DNA of 64,000 nt from Actinomadura meyerae (lineage in GTDB: Bacteria; Actinomycetota; Actinomycetes; Streptosporangiales; Streptosporangiaceae). Shown here one piece after another: positions 50,983-59,181 of this stretch (position 1 is the stretch's first letter; each line of letters begins with the position of its first letter). The stretch lies in NCBI RefSeq assembly GCF_900188445.1, contig NZ_FZOR01000013.1:1-64000 (forward strand), read 5' to 3'. Made by a program: the position numbers and the translations under genes. The notes below the pieces were generated by a model. It saw nothing but the letters and a program-made list of their open reading frames with translations, made no database searches and was not told where the DNA came from.

Positions 50983-51843
50983 ATGGAGACCGCGACGACG
51001 GCGAGGGACGGGGACGGTGCGCCCGCGGGGGCGGCCGCCGGGTACGTGCACGGGTATTCGGTGCGGGAGGCGCGGCGGCTCGGGGACCAGGCCGACGCGC
51101 TGGCCGAGCTGCTGCACGGCGGGACGTCCTACCCGGCGGGCAGTCGGGTGCTGGAGGTCGGCTGCGGGGTCGGCGCGCAGACGGTGCATCTGGTGGCCCG
51201 CTCCCCCGGCGCGCACGTGACCGCGGTGGACGTGTCGGCGGCGTCGCTGGCGCGGGCCCGTGCCCGGGTCGCGGCCGAGCGTCCGGGCGCGCGGGTGGCG
51301 TGGTGCCGGGCCGACCTGTACGACCTGCCGTTCGGCGCCGGCGCGTTGGACCACGTGTTCGTCTGCTTCGTGCTGGAGCACCTGCCCGATCCGGTGGGCG
51401 CGCTGGCGGGGCTGCGGCGGGTGCTGCGTCCGGGCGGGACGGTGACGGTGGTGGAGGGCGACCACGGGTCGGCGTTCCTGCATCCCGACAGCGCCCACGC
51501 CCGCGCGGTGATCGCGCATCAGGTGGCGCTGCAGGCCGCGGCGGGCGGGGACGCGCTGATCGGGCGGCGGCTGCGTCCGCTGCTGGCGGCGGCCGGGTAC
51601 GCGGGGGTGGCGGCCGGCCCCCGCACGGTGTACACCGACCGGGACCGGCCGGGTCTGGCGGAGGCGTTCACGCGCGACACCTTCACCGCGATGATGGCGT
51701 CGGTGCGGGACGAGGCGGTCGCGGCGGGGCTGGCCACGCCGGCGGACTGGGACCGCGGTGTCGCCGACCTGCTGCGGGCCGCCGGTCCGGACGGGACGTT
51801 CCACTACACGTTCTTCAAGGCGACCGCGGTGAACCCCGGTTAG
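50983..51843 (+). CDS. Class I SAM-dependent methyltransferase (UbiE/COQ5-like)
   Basis: A 286-residue methyltransferase: VLEVGCGVGAQTVHLV (motif I), AVDVSAASLARAR, FVLEHLPDPVGALAGL and VLRPGGTVTVVEGDHG. The VEGDHG post-III motif and the overall length suggest small-molecule methylation. ATG 50983 has AGGG 8 bases upstream. It is divergent from the MocR gene, which may regulate it. Confidence 0.87.
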   Translation: METATTARDGDGAPAGAAAGYVHGYSVREARRLGDQADALAELLHGGTSYPAGSRVLEVGCGVGAQTVHLVARSPGAHVTAVDVSAASLARARARVAAERPGARVAWCRADLYDLPFGAGALDHVFVCFVLEHLPDPVGALAGLRRVLRPGGTVTVVEGDHGSAFLHPDSAHARAVIAHQVALQAAAGGDALIGRRLRPLLAAAGYAGVAAGPRTVYTDRDRPGLAEAFTRDTFTAMMASVRDEAVAAGLATPADWDRGVADLLRAAGPDGTFHYTFFKATAVNPG

Positions 51844-51866
51844 GGCCCCGGCGGTCCCGGCCGGGG

Positions 51867-52367
51867 TCAGTCGGGCAGGAGGGGGCCGAGGGGGCCCAGG
51901 TCGAGGTTGAGGTCGTGGTCGTCCAGGCCGAAGTGGTCCTTGAGGCGGGTCATGGCCTCCTCGAGCCGCATCAGCGCGAGCCCGAGGTCCTCGATCTGCC
52001 CGTCGGTGAGGTCGCCGCCCTCGGCGCGGCGCAGCGCCTGGCGTTCCATGAGCTGGCGGATCAGCTCGACCAGGGTGAGGACGAGCTTGACCAGGTCCCG
52101 CTCGACCGTCTCGGGGTCGGACCGCAGCCGCTGCATCGTCCGGGACGAGCGCTCCCGCAGGTCCCGCTCCCGTGCGGGGGCCGCCCGCACCGGGCCGGTT
52201 TCGGCGGCGGGGCCGCCGAGGAGGTCGTCGGTGAAGGGGGCGCCGGGGGCGGGGTCGTGGACCGCGACCTCCCCCGTCACCGGCTCCCGCCGCCGGTCTT
52301 CGCGGCGGCCGCCGTGGTCATGACCGTGGTCGTGGTCGTGGTCGTGGTGGGGGGTGTGCTCGGTCAC
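51867..52367 (-). CDS. gvpK: Gas vesicle protein GvpK
   Basis: A 166-residue protein. The C-terminal half (DPETVERDLVKLVLTLVELI and RQLMERQALRRAEGGDLTDG) is the GvpK domain. The first 25 residues are His/Asp-rich (HHDHDHDHGHDHGG), which could bind metal and is not a family feature. It is last in the operon; the GTG start overlaps the gvpS stop (GTGA). Confidence 0.92.
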   Translation of the reverse strand: MTEHTPHHDHDHDHGHDHGGRREDRRREPVTGEVAVHDPAPGAPFTDDLLGGPAAETGPVRAAPARERDLRERSSRTMQRLRSDPETVERDLVKLVLTLVELIRQLMERQALRRAEGGDLTDGQIEDLGLALMRLEEAMTRLKDHFGLDDHDLNLDLGPLGPLLPD

Positions 52368-52570
52368 TGGCGCTCCTCCTCGGGCAGCAGCTCGTCGCGG
52401 ACGGTGGTGATCAGCGCCCGCAGCGACACCTGCACCAGGTCGACCCCCGCGATGGAGATCACCAGGTCGCCGGTGATGACGACGCCGCCGGCCAGGAGCC
52501 GGTCGAGCAGGTCCACCAGCGCGATCCGCTCCAGCGGGGCGTCGCCGCCGTGGTCCAGGACGGCCGTCAC
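52364..52570 (-). CDS. gvpS: Gas vesicle protein GvpS (GvpA-like)
   Basis: A 68-residue GvpA/J-domain protein: ERIALVDLLDRLLAGGVVIT, GDLVISIAGVDLVQVSLRAL. It lacks the long tails of the two larger GvpA-like proteins. It overlaps gvpL upstream and gvpK downstream by 4 bases each. In the Streptomyces operon this position is called gvpS, a minor shell or nucleation component. Confidence 0.85.
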   Translation of the reverse strand: MTAVLDHGGDAPLERIALVDLLDRLLAGGVVITGDLVISIAGVDLVQVSLRALITTVRDELLPEEERQ

Positions 52571-53514
52571 GCGTCCCCCGGCTCCGTCCGGGAGGGCGCC
52601 GCGGGCGCGGCGGCCTCGATGAAGGAGTACGGCGGCCAGGGCCCGGTGACCTCCACCTCGATGCCCGGCAGCCGGTCCCCCGCCGCGCGCGCCACCGCCA
52701 GGAACCCCTGCGCCTGCTCCTCGTCCAGCAGGTAGGCGGCGTTGAGGATCTGGGTGCCGGTGCGGCCCGACAGGCGCGGGTCCTGCGGCGGGTGGTGCCG
52801 GGACGCCACGGCGTGGTCGGCGAGTTCGGCGTGCACGGCGGCGGCCTGCTCGGCGGCCCGCCGGCCCGCGTCGGCGCGGCGGCGCCGCTCCCGCTGCCGG
52901 CGCATCAGGTATGCCTTCCCCGCCCCCGCGGAGGGGGCGGCGCCCGCGGCGGGCTGGGGGCCGGTGAGGGACTCGGCCGTGGGCTCGAGCCCCCCACCGG
53001 GGTCGGTGCCGCCGCCCCGGCCGTCGGTGCCCTGGCCGTCGGCGTCGTCGCCGGCGCGCATGGCCTCGGGGTCGGCGTAGGCCTTCACGCCCCACTCCGA
53101 CCGTCCGGAGACCAGGTCGAGGATCTCGGCGAACCGCTCGCCCTGTGCGGCGAGCACCTCGGCGACGCGGTCGTCGTCGCGGTAGATCGTCGCGATCCGC
53201 ACCGGGGCGGTCGGGGCGGTTCGGGCGGCCAGGTCCACCACGTCGTGGTGGGCGCGCGCGGTGGCCTCCAGCCATGCCAGGTCCTCCAGGTTGGCGCGCA
53301 GGGCGGCCTCGCCGTACTCGGCGAGCGCGACGGTGCTGACCAGCGCGGTCAGCCCGGCCGCGGCGATGCCGCGCACGGGCGCGCCGCCCACCCCGGCGGC
53401 GCCGCCGAGCGCCGCCGGGTCCAGGCCGCGCGCCACCCCGTACAGGTAGACGGCGCTGTCGCCGCCGGCCCCGCCGGCGGTGGCGGTGGCTTGGGTGCGG
53501 GTGGTGCCGGTCAT
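52567..53514 (-). CDS. gvpL: Gas vesicle protein GvpL (GvpF/L family)
   Basis: A 315-residue GvpF/L protein: VYLYGVARGLDPAAL, LVSTVALAEYGEAAL, PVRIATIYRDDDRVAEVL and the C-terminal VTGPWPPYSFIEA. A low-complexity Gly/Ala-rich insert of about 55 residues (around 160-215) separates the two halves and accounts for the extra length over its gvpF paralogue. Its ATG overlaps the gvpJ stop. Confidence 0.9.
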   Translation of the reverse strand: MTGTTRTQATATAGGAGGDSAVYLYGVARGLDPAALGGAAGVGGAPVRGIAAAGLTALVSTVALAEYGEAALRANLEDLAWLEATARAHHDVVDLAARTAPTAPVRIATIYRDDDRVAEVLAAQGERFAEILDLVSGRSEWGVKAYADPEAMRAGDDADGQGTDGRGGGTDPGGGLEPTAESLTGPQPAAGAAPSAGAGKAYLMRRQRERRRRADAGRRAAEQAAAVHAELADHAVASRHHPPQDPRLSGRTGTQILNAAYLLDEEQAQGFLAVARAAGDRLPGIEVEVTGPWPPYSFIEAAAPAAPSRTEPGDA

Positions 53515-53945
53515 GATGTGGACTCCTTCCCCGAGGCCGGGCGGGCAGCGTCGCGCTCGCCGCCGTCGGCGGCCGACGCGCCGTTCCCGCCGGCGGCGCC
53601 CGCCTCCAGCGCGGCGAGGCGTTCGCGCAGCCGCCGGTTCTCCGCGGCCAGCTCGTCGCGGTCGCCGGCGTCGACCGCGTCGTCGCGGCGGGCCTTGGAC
53701 GACAGCGACGGGTCGTGCTCCCACCAGTCGATGCCCATCTCCTTGGCCCGGTCCACCGACGCCACCAGCAGCCGCAGCTTGATGGTCAGCAGCTCGATGT
53801 CGAGCAGGTTCACCCGCACGTCCCCGACGATCACGATCCCCTTGTCGAGGATGCGCTCCAGCAGGTCCGCCAGGTTGGCCGAGGTCCGCTCACCGGCCAT
53901 CGACCGTGCCGGGGACCGGGCGCCGGTCCAGGAGATCTCACTCAC
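53511..53945 (-). CDS. gvpJ: Gas vesicle protein GvpJ (GvpA family, coiled-coil tail)
   Basis: A 144-residue protein. Residues ~22-85 are a GvpA domain (NLADLLERILDKGIVIVGDV, RVNLLDIELLTIKLRLLVAS). A charged, probably coiled-coil segment (DELAAENRRLRERLAALEAG) and a disordered tail follow. GTG start. It is the second large GvpA-like protein in the operon, probably a minor or tip shell protein. Confidence 0.88.
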   Translation of the reverse strand: MSEISWTGARSPARSMAGERTSANLADLLERILDKGIVIVGDVRVNLLDIELLTIKLRLLVASVDRAKEMGIDWWEHDPSLSSKARRDDAVDAGDRDELAAENRRLRERLAALEAGAAGGNGASAADGGERDAARPASGKESTS

Positions 53946-53952
53946 GTCGCGT

Positions 53953-54213
53953 TCAGTCCCTCTCCACTCGTCCGCGGGGGTAGCGGCGGGCGCGGCGGTA
54001 GCCGACCAGCTCGCCGTCCGCGTCCACCTCGGTGTCGTAGGCCGCGAGGATGTCGGCCGAATCGGGGATGCGGCGGGTCTCCACCACCTCGACCAGGACG
54101 CGCCAGCCGCCGTCCCCGGCGCGCTCGATCCCCACCACGGTCTCGGCGGCGCGGCCGGTCATCGCGGTGACGTGCTCGACCGCGCGTTTGGCGGCCTCGG
54201 ACGCGGACAGCAT
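53953..54213 (-). CDS. gvpO: Gas vesicle protein GvpO
   Basis: An 86-residue protein with the GvpO pattern WRVLVEVVETRRIPDSADIL and AAYDTEVDADGELVGYRRAR. In the well-known Streptomyces operons gvpO precedes gvpA; here it lies between gvpG and gvpJ. It is short for the family, since the usual N-terminal extension is absent. Gaps of 7 and 13 bases to its neighbours keep it in the same transcript. Confidence 0.85.
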   Translation of the reverse strand: MLSASEAAKRAVEHVTAMTGRAAETVVGIERAGDGGWRVLVEVVETRRIPDSADILAAYDTEVDADGELVGYRRARRYPRGRVERD

Positions 54214-54226
54214 CGCGGCCTCCCCG

Positions 54227-54484
54227 TCAGCCCGGCCGGTAGCCGCGGGCGCGGCCCTCGTTGAGCCGGCGGATGAGCTCGTCCTCGCGGGCCGCGGCCT
54301 CCTCGTCGGTGATCTCGCCGGCGGCGGCCTCGTCGGCGACCTGCTGCATCTCCGCGGCGATCCGCGCCGGGTCGTACAGCTGCGCCTCGGCCTGCTCGGT
54401 GAGGGTCTCGGCCAGCCACATCACGCCCCGCACGGGCGCGAGCGGCAGCGTCACCAAGCCGGTGAACATTCCCATCTCGCTCAT
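54227..54484 (-). CDS. gvpG: Gas vesicle protein GvpG
   Basis: An 85-residue protein: MGMFTGLVTLPLAPVRGVMW, then a helical acidic stretch with DEEAAAREDELIRRLNEGRA. This is the typical GvpG size and start. Its ATG overlaps the gvpF stop (ATGA). Confidence 0.9.
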   Translation of the reverse strand: MSEMGMFTGLVTLPLAPVRGVMWLAETLTEQAEAQLYDPARIAAEMQQVADEAAAGEITDEEAAAREDELIRRLNEGRARGYRPG

Positions 54485-55257
54485 GCCTCCGGGACGAAGT
54501 CGTAGGGCGGCAGCGGCCCGATCAGCCGGATCCGGATCCGGTCGCCGTGCTCGCCGGCGAGCTCCTCCACGGCCTGCTCGAACGCCTCCCGGCGGTCGGT
54601 GCGGACCAGGAACGAGACGTCCAGGACGTCCTCCTCGCGGGCGGGCGTCTTGCGGGCGAACGCCTCGGCCGCGGCCGCGGCGCGGTCCAGCAGGACCTGC
54701 CCGTCGCGGTCGCGGCGCCGCTCCATGGCCTGCGCGATCAGCTCGCCGAGCCGGATGCGGTCGTAGTAGACGGCGTCGGCGGCGTCCGCGGGGACCTCGC
54801 GCAGCCGCTGCGACAGCTCGGCGATCTCCGGTTCGGCCGCGATGATCTCGCCGAGGACCTCGTCCTGGACGTAGGTGGCCTTCAGGCGCAGCTCGACCCG
54901 GCCCTCCAGGCCGTCCAGGACCTGCGCGAAGCGGTCGGAGTTGCCGGCCAGCAGCTCCTTCTCCACGGCCTCGCGGTCGGCCAGCGCGGCGCCGAACCGG
55001 AACGGCAGCACCGTGGTGCCGGCCTCCACCAGGGTGTTGAGGACCTTCTGGTGGGCGACCAGGTCGGCGCGCTCGCCGAGCGCGCGGCCGGTGGGCAGGT
55101 CGCTGACGGCCGCGGCGCAGGCGCCGCCGTCGGTGACCAGCGTCACCGGCGCGTCGTCCAGGCCGGTCAGGCCGTCGGGCAGCTGCGCGTCCGCGCGGGT
55201 CACTCCGTAGACGTACTGCGGGGCGGCGGCGCCGCCGGGGGTCTGCGGCGTGGTCAT
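54481..55257 (-). CDS. gvpF: Gas vesicle protein GvpF (GvpF/L family)
   Basis: A 258-residue GvpF/L protein: [54 protein letters not shown] and the C-terminal [14 protein letters not shown]. GvpF proteins interact with the shell protein during early assembly. Its ATG overlaps the gvpA stop (ATGA), and its stop overlaps the gvpG start. Confidence 0.92.
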   Translation of the reverse strand: MTTPQTPGGAAAPQYVYGVTRADAQLPDGLTGLDDAPVTLVTDGGACAAAVSDLPTGRALGERADLVAHQKVLNTLVEAGTTVLPFRFGAALADREAVEKELLAGNSDRFAQVLDGLEGRVELRLKATYVQDEVLGEIIAAEPEIAELSQRLREVPADAADAVYYDRIRLGELIAQAMERRRDRDGQVLLDRAAAAAEAFARKTPAREEDVLDVSFLVRTDRREAFEQAVEELAGEHGDRIRIRLIGPLPPYDFVPEA

Positions 55258-55700
55258 TCGTCCTCGTCCTCCTTCTTGCGCGAGCGGCGGCGCGCGGGCT
55301 GCCGCTCCTCGTCGGAGTCCTCGGAGTCGTCGGAGTCGCCGCCGCCGAAGGTCTCCTTCAGCCGCTCCTGGGCGCCTTCCAGCGCGCCGCGGGTCTTCTT
55401 CTTGGCGCCCGACTCCTGCATGCCGCCGACGAACTCCGGCAGCCCCTGGGAGGTGCCGTCGTGGGCGATGTCGAGCCGGTTGACCGCCTCGGCGAAGCGC
55501 AGGTAGGTGTCGACGCTGGCGACGACGATCCGCACGTCGATGGTCAAGATCTCGATCCCGACCAGCGACACCCGCGCGTACAGGTCGATGACCAGGCCCT
55601 TTTCCAGGATCAGGTCGACGACGTCGGCGAGGCTGCTGCCGGATCCGCCGCGCTGGACTTGGCTGGCGCCCGAAGTCTGCTGGGCGATGGGCCCAGTCAT
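55254..55700 (-). CDS. gvpA: Gas vesicle structural protein GvpA
   Basis: A 148-residue GvpA-family protein; the conserved core is [40 protein letters not shown]. Halophile and cyanobacterial GvpA is about 70 residues; here a long charged tail ([20 protein letters not shown]) is attached, as in other actinobacteria. AGAGGAG sits ahead of the ATG. It is first gene of the operon, about 57 bases downstream of a sigma-B-type promoter. Confidence 0.92.
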   Translation of the reverse strand: MTGPIAQQTSGASQVQRGGSGSSLADVVDLILEKGLVIDLYARVSLVGIEILTIDVRIVVASVDTYLRFAEAVNRLDIAHDGTSQGLPEFVGGMQESGAKKKTRGALEGAQERLKETFGGGDSDDSEDSDEERQPARRRSRKKEDEDE

Positions 55701-55960
55701 GTCATCTCCTCTGCTCGGGGGTTTTGCGTGCTGTTGGGGTTAGGCATGGCCCCCGGTGTACCCACACCGACCTGTCTAAACGGGCGGTCTGATTTCGGTC
55801 GGGAACAGGCCGCGCGACGCTGGCGGACCGTCACGGCCCGGCTCCGGCGCGTGGCGAGGGCGGGGCGGGTGCGGGCGGGCATGCGGACGCCCCCGGGCGG
55901 GAGTGCCCGGGGGCGTCCGGGAGGGGTCGTTCCGGCCGGTCGGCCGGTTCGGGCGGGTGG
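55701..55960 (-). other. Upstream region of the gas-vesicle operon
   Basis: A 260-base gap. The half nearest gvpA holds its promoter and ribosome-binding site. The other half contains inverted CCCCCGGGCG/GCCCGGGGGC sequence near 55889-55915, which could act as terminator for the gene on the right. No ORF seen. Confidence 0.5.
55758..55781 (-). promoter_or_regulatory. Sigma-B/sigma-F-type promoter of gvpA
   Basis: On the minus strand GTTT (55781-55778), a 14-base spacer and GGGTAC (55763-55758) match the actinobacterial general-stress consensus (GTTT-N14-16-GGGTAT). Transcription would begin about 50 bases before the gvpA ATG. Confidence 0.65.
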
Positions 55961-56233
55961 TCAGCGCCTCTTGGCGGTGACCCGCCCGACGATCACGCCG
56001 GCGACGGCGGCCCCGGCGAGCGGGGCCGCGCGCAGGAAGCGCCGCAGCGTCACCAGCTTGGCCAGCGCCTTGGCCCGGCCGGGCAGGGCCGTGACCGGCC
56101 GCGCCGCGGCGTGCGCGGTCGCGCCGGCCGTCCGGCCGGCGGAGCGGCCGGCGTCGGCGGCGCCGCCGGTGAGCCGGGAGGTGTTCTCGCTCACCTGCCG
56201 GGTGCCGTTGCCGGGAATCGAGGGGGTGTCCAT
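55961..56233 (-). CDS. Small membrane-associated protein of unknown function
   Basis: A 90-residue protein: Ser/Thr/Gly-rich start (MDTPSIPGNGTRQVSENTSR), an Ala-rich middle, a basic segment (RAKALAKLVTLRRFLRAA) and one hydrophobic C-terminal helix (PLAGAAVAGVIVGRV) ending in Lys-Arg-Arg. Family unknown. ATG 56233 has AAGGA 7-8 bases upstream. The same promoter type as gvpA lies ahead, so it is probably a stress-induced partner or neighbour of the gas-vesicle genes. Confidence 0.68.
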   Translation of the reverse strand: MDTPSIPGNGTRQVSENTSRLTGGAADAGRSAGRTAGATAHAAARPVTALPGRAKALAKLVTLRRFLRAAPLAGAAVAGVIVGRVTAKRR

Positions 56234-56298
56234 CGTCGGTCCTTCCTTGGTGGTTCGCGGGTGGCCTGGGGTGCGCCGTGCCTGCGCTTTAGCGCGCT

Positions 56299-56322
56299 CT
56301 ACCCCGGCAAATCCCGCCAAAC
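56299..56322 (-). promoter_or_regulatory. Sigma-B/sigma-F-type promoter of the small membrane-protein gene
   Basis: GTTT (56322-56319), 14 bases, then GGGTAG (56304-56299) on the minus strand, about 65 bases before the ATG at 56233. Spacing is identical to the gvpA promoter. Confidence 0.6.
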
Positions 56323-56339
56323 CACCACGCAGCGCGGCG

Positions 56340-57041
56340 TCAGGTGCTCCACAGGCGGCGCTTGCGGTAGCGGGGCTCCCACAGCACCCGGTTGCGCTCG
56401 CGGACCGGGCCGGGCAGCGCCGTCAGGAACCGCGACCGCTCCACCGGCGCGATCCCGTCCACCACCCACGGCACGAACAGCGCGGCGCCCGCCGCGCAGC
56501 GCAGGGCGGCCTCGTCGGACAGCGCCCGCCACTGCCCCGCCTCCAGCAACGACTCCGCGAGCGGCAGCACGGTCGCCTCCTCGTGCCGCAGGTGCACCTC
56601 CAGCGCCTCTCGCAGCGCCCGCACCGCCGCCACCGCACCACCCCTGTCCGCGCCGGTCCGGTCCGCGCCGGCCCCGACACCGCCTACGCGGGTGCCGGTG
56701 CCGGTTCCGGCGCGGGCCAGTGCCGCGTCGACACCGGCGATCAGCGGGCCGAGCCGGGCGCGCTCGGCGCGGATCTCGGCCAGCGCCGCCAGTTCCGCCG
56801 GGCGCCCGCCCACCGCGCGCTCCACCCGCGGCCACAGCGCCCGGTCCTCCAGTTCGTGGTGCATGTCCATCTGCTGGGTGAGGTTGTCCCAGCCCGCGCG
56901 CACGTGCGCGGCCCCGCCCTTGCCCGCCGCCACCGCCGCCGCGAGCCGGTCCAGGTCCCGGCGGAACGCGGCGTGCGCGGCGTGCAGGAGGGTGCGGCAC
57001 GTGGTGTCGCGCGTCCCGACCGCGAAAGCTCCCATGCACAT
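56340..57041 (-). CDS. Hemerythrin-domain protein
   Basis: A 233-residue helical protein with hemerythrin-like metal-ligand His/Glu motifs: LLHAAHAAFRRDLDRL, MDMHHELEDRALWPRVE and LEVHLRHEEATVLPLAESL. A short GTGTGTRVGG linker interrupts helices 2 and 3. The C-terminal ~60 residues (FVPWVVDGIAPVERSRF) match the extra domain often found in actinobacterial hemerythrin-like proteins. Such proteins bind oxygen or sense redox state. ATG 57041 or 57035 starts it. It lies upstream of the small membrane-protein gene on the same strand. Confidence 0.82.
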   Translation of the reverse strand: MCMGAFAVGTRDTTCRTLLHAAHAAFRRDLDRLAAAVAAGKGGAAHVRAGWDNLTQQMDMHHELEDRALWPRVERAVGGRPAELAALAEIRAERARLGPLIAGVDAALARAGTGTGTRVGGVGAGADRTGADRGGAVAAVRALREALEVHLRHEEATVLPLAESLLEAGQWRALSDEAALRCAAGAALFVPWVVDGIAPVERSRFLTALPGPVRERNRVLWEPRYRKRRLWST

Positions 57042-57130
57042 ATGAGGGTCCCGGCGCCCGCGGACGTGACATCCCCGGGCGCGGGAGAGACGCACCTCAC
57101 AACGCCGCGCTCCCGGCTCCGGGCGGGCGG

Positions 57131-57559
57131 TCAGCGCGGCCCGGCGGCGGCCAGGACCTTCAGGTAGTGCGGGTTGGTCATCACCCCGAGGACGTTGCCG
57201 AACGGGTCGACGACCGACGCGGTCGCGAACCCCGTCCCCGTGCCCCGCTCGGTGATCTTCTCGTGCTCGCGGGCGCCCATCGCCAGCAGCCGCGCCACCG
57301 CGGCCTCCAGGTCGTCGACGTGCCAGTACGCGATCGCCCCGCCGGGGCCGGCCGCCGCGGGCCCGCCGGGCCGGAACCGGGCGTCGATCAGGCCCAGCTC
57401 GTGCTGGTAGTCCCCCACCCGGAACTCGTGGTAGACGGCGCGGCCGCCGGGCCCGGGGACGCTGAAGTAGGGCTGGACGCCCAGCAGCCCGGCGTACCAG
57501 TCCTTGGCGGCCTCCAGGTCGTCGGCCCACAGGCTGATGGTGGCGAATCCGCGCAGCAT
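57131..57559 (-). CDS. VOC-family (glyoxalase/dioxygenase-fold) protein
   Basis: A 142-residue protein with two beta-alpha-beta-beta-beta units: TISLWADDLEAAKDWYAGLL, YHEFRVGDYQHELGLID and IAYWHVDDLEAAVARL ending DPFGNVLGVMTNPHY. Metal-ligand His/Glu positions are present (HELGL, WHVDD). It is divergent from a WYL regulator, a common pairing in actinobacteria, and is probably its target. Confidence 0.9.
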   Translation of the reverse strand: MLRGFATISLWADDLEAAKDWYAGLLGVQPYFSVPGPGGRAVYHEFRVGDYQHELGLIDARFRPGGPAAAGPGGAIAYWHVDDLEAAVARLLAMGAREHEKITERGTGTGFATASVVDPFGNVLGVMTNPHYLKVLAAAGPR

Positions 57560-57661
57560 GGCGCTCCCTTCGTGCGGGACCGGGGACCTCCCGGCCTCGG
57601 CACCGACGCTAGAACCCCATCAGGTCACTGAACGTCCGCAAAGGACGGCAGTATGGGGGCC

Positions 57662-58654
57662 ATGCGCGATCCGTCCGGGCGGCTGCTGCGGCTGCTGTCC
57701 CTGCTGCAGACCCCACGCGAGTGGCCCGGCCCCGAGCTGGCCGAGCGGCTCGGCGTCACGCCCCGCACCATCCGCCGCGACGTCGACCGGCTCCGCGACC
57801 TCGGCTACCCCGTGCGGGCCGCGCGCGGCAGCACCGGCGGGTACCGGCTCACCGCCGGCACCGCCATGCCGCCGCTGCTGCTGGACGACGACGAGGCCAC
57901 CGCCGTGGCGATCGCGCTGCGCACCGCCGCCGCCGGCGGCGCCGGCATCGAGGACACCGCGCTGCGCGCGCTGGCCAAACTCGAGCAGGTCCTCCCCCAC
58001 CGGCTGCGGCCCCGCGTCGCCGCGCTCGGCGCGGCCGCCGTGGCCCTCCCGCCGCACGGCGGCGGCCCGCCGCCCGCCGACCCCGGCGTGCTGGCGCTGC
58101 TCGCGGCCGCCTGCGCCGCCCGCGAGCTCGTCCGCTTCACCTACACCGCCGCCGGCGGCGCCGCCACCCGGCGGCTGGCGCAGCCGTACCGCCTGGTCGC
58201 CGCGGGCCGCCGCTGGTACCTGCTCGCCCACGACGAGGACCGCGGCGCCTGGCGCACCTTCCGCGCCGACCGCGTCACCGGCCCGCACCGCACCGGCGTC
58301 CGCGGCCCGGCCCGCGAGCTGCCCGGCGGCGCCGACGCCGTCTCCTGGACGATGGACGCCCTGGCCGGCGGGTCGGGGCGGATCCGGGCGCGGCTGCTGC
58401 TGCACGTCCCCCTCGCCGAGGCCGCCGGGCACGTCACCGCCTGGCACGGCGTCCTGGAACCGGCCGGCGACGGGGCCTGCGTGCTGCACACCCGCGGCGA
58501 CGACCTGCGCTTCCTGGCCCACCGCGTGGCGCTGCTGCCCGTCGACTACACCCTGCTCGACCCGCCCGAGCTGGCCGCGGAGCTGTCGGCCATCGCCGCC
58601 CGCGCCTCCCGCGCCGTCCAGGACGTCCAGGACGTGCGGGACGTGCCGCGTTAG
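57662..58654 (+). CDS. WYL-domain transcriptional regulator (paralogue of the one at 2524)
   Basis: A 330-residue regulator with HTH (LLSLLQTPREWPGPELAERL, GVTPRTIRRDVDRLRDLGYP), WYL domain (RRWYLLAHDEDRGAWRTFRA) and C-terminal WCX part. Choosing ATG 57662 gives the same length and start context (GGGGGCC before ATG) as the paralogue at 2524-3516; an ATG at 57653 is also in frame. The final residues carry a short VQDVQDVRDV repeat. It is divergent from the VOC gene. Confidence 0.88.
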   Translation: MRDPSGRLLRLLSLLQTPREWPGPELAERLGVTPRTIRRDVDRLRDLGYPVRAARGSTGGYRLTAGTAMPPLLLDDDEATAVAIALRTAAAGGAGIEDTALRALAKLEQVLPHRLRPRVAALGAAAVALPPHGGGPPPADPGVLALLAAACAARELVRFTYTAAGGAATRRLAQPYRLVAAGRRWYLLAHDEDRGAWRTFRADRVTGPHRTGVRGPARELPGGADAVSWTMDALAGGSGRIRARLLLHVPLAEAAGHVTAWHGVLEPAGDGACVLHTRGDDLRFLAHRVALLPVDYTLLDPPELAAELSAIAARASRAVQDVQDVRDVPR

Positions 58655-58664
58655 GCGTGCCGCG

Positions 58665-59165
58665 TTAGGCGAGGGAGGTGTCGCCGAGCGACTCCAGCAG
58701 CGTGCGCAGCGCCCCGGCCAGCCGCTCCCGCTCGCCGGCGTCCAGGGCGGCCAGCAGCCGGTCCTCGTTGGCGGCGTGCTCGGCCACCAGCTCCTCCACG
58801 GTCTCCAGGCCGCGCGGCGTGAGCCGGATCAGCACCGACCGGCGGTCGGCGGCGTCGCGGACCCGCTCGACCAGGCCCTTGGCCTCCAGCCGGTCGATCC
58901 GGTTGGTGATCGCCCCCGACGTCACCATCGCCGCGTTCAGCAGCGCCCCCGCCGTCAGCTCGTAGGGGGCGCCGTGCCGGCGCAGCGTCGCCAGGACGTC
59001 GAACTCCCAGCTCTCCAGCCCGCGCTCGGCGAAGAACCGCTTCAGCTCCCGGCCCAGCAGCAGCTGGGCCCGCGAGATCCGGCCGATGACGCCCATCGGG
59101 GACACGTCCACGTCGGGTCGTTCGCGCTCCCACTGCGCCAGGATCGCGTCCACCGCGTCCGCCAC
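58665..59165 (-). CDS. MarR-family transcriptional regulator
   Basis: A 166-residue winged-helix protein: WEFDVLATLRRHGAPYELTA, MVTSGAITNRIDRLEAKGLV and the wing RDAADRRSVLIRLTPRG. GTG start. A perfect 14-base palindrome lies 17 bases upstream of its start, and a truncated globin gene is divergent, so it probably represses itself and the globin. Confidence 0.92.
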   Translation of the reverse strand: MADAVDAILAQWERERPDVDVSPMGVIGRISRAQLLLGRELKRFFAERGLESWEFDVLATLRRHGAPYELTAGALLNAAMVTSGAITNRIDRLEAKGLVERVRDAADRRSVLIRLTPRGLETVEELVAEHAANEDRLLAALDAGERERLAGALRTLLESLGDTSLA

Positions 59166-59181
59166 GGCCCCTCCCAGATTC

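Noticed and set aside
53953..54213. Treating the gene between gvpG and gvpJ as an unrelated insertion
   Set aside because: The segments RRIPDSADIL and GELVGYRRARRYPRG match the GvpO pattern, so it belongs to the operon.
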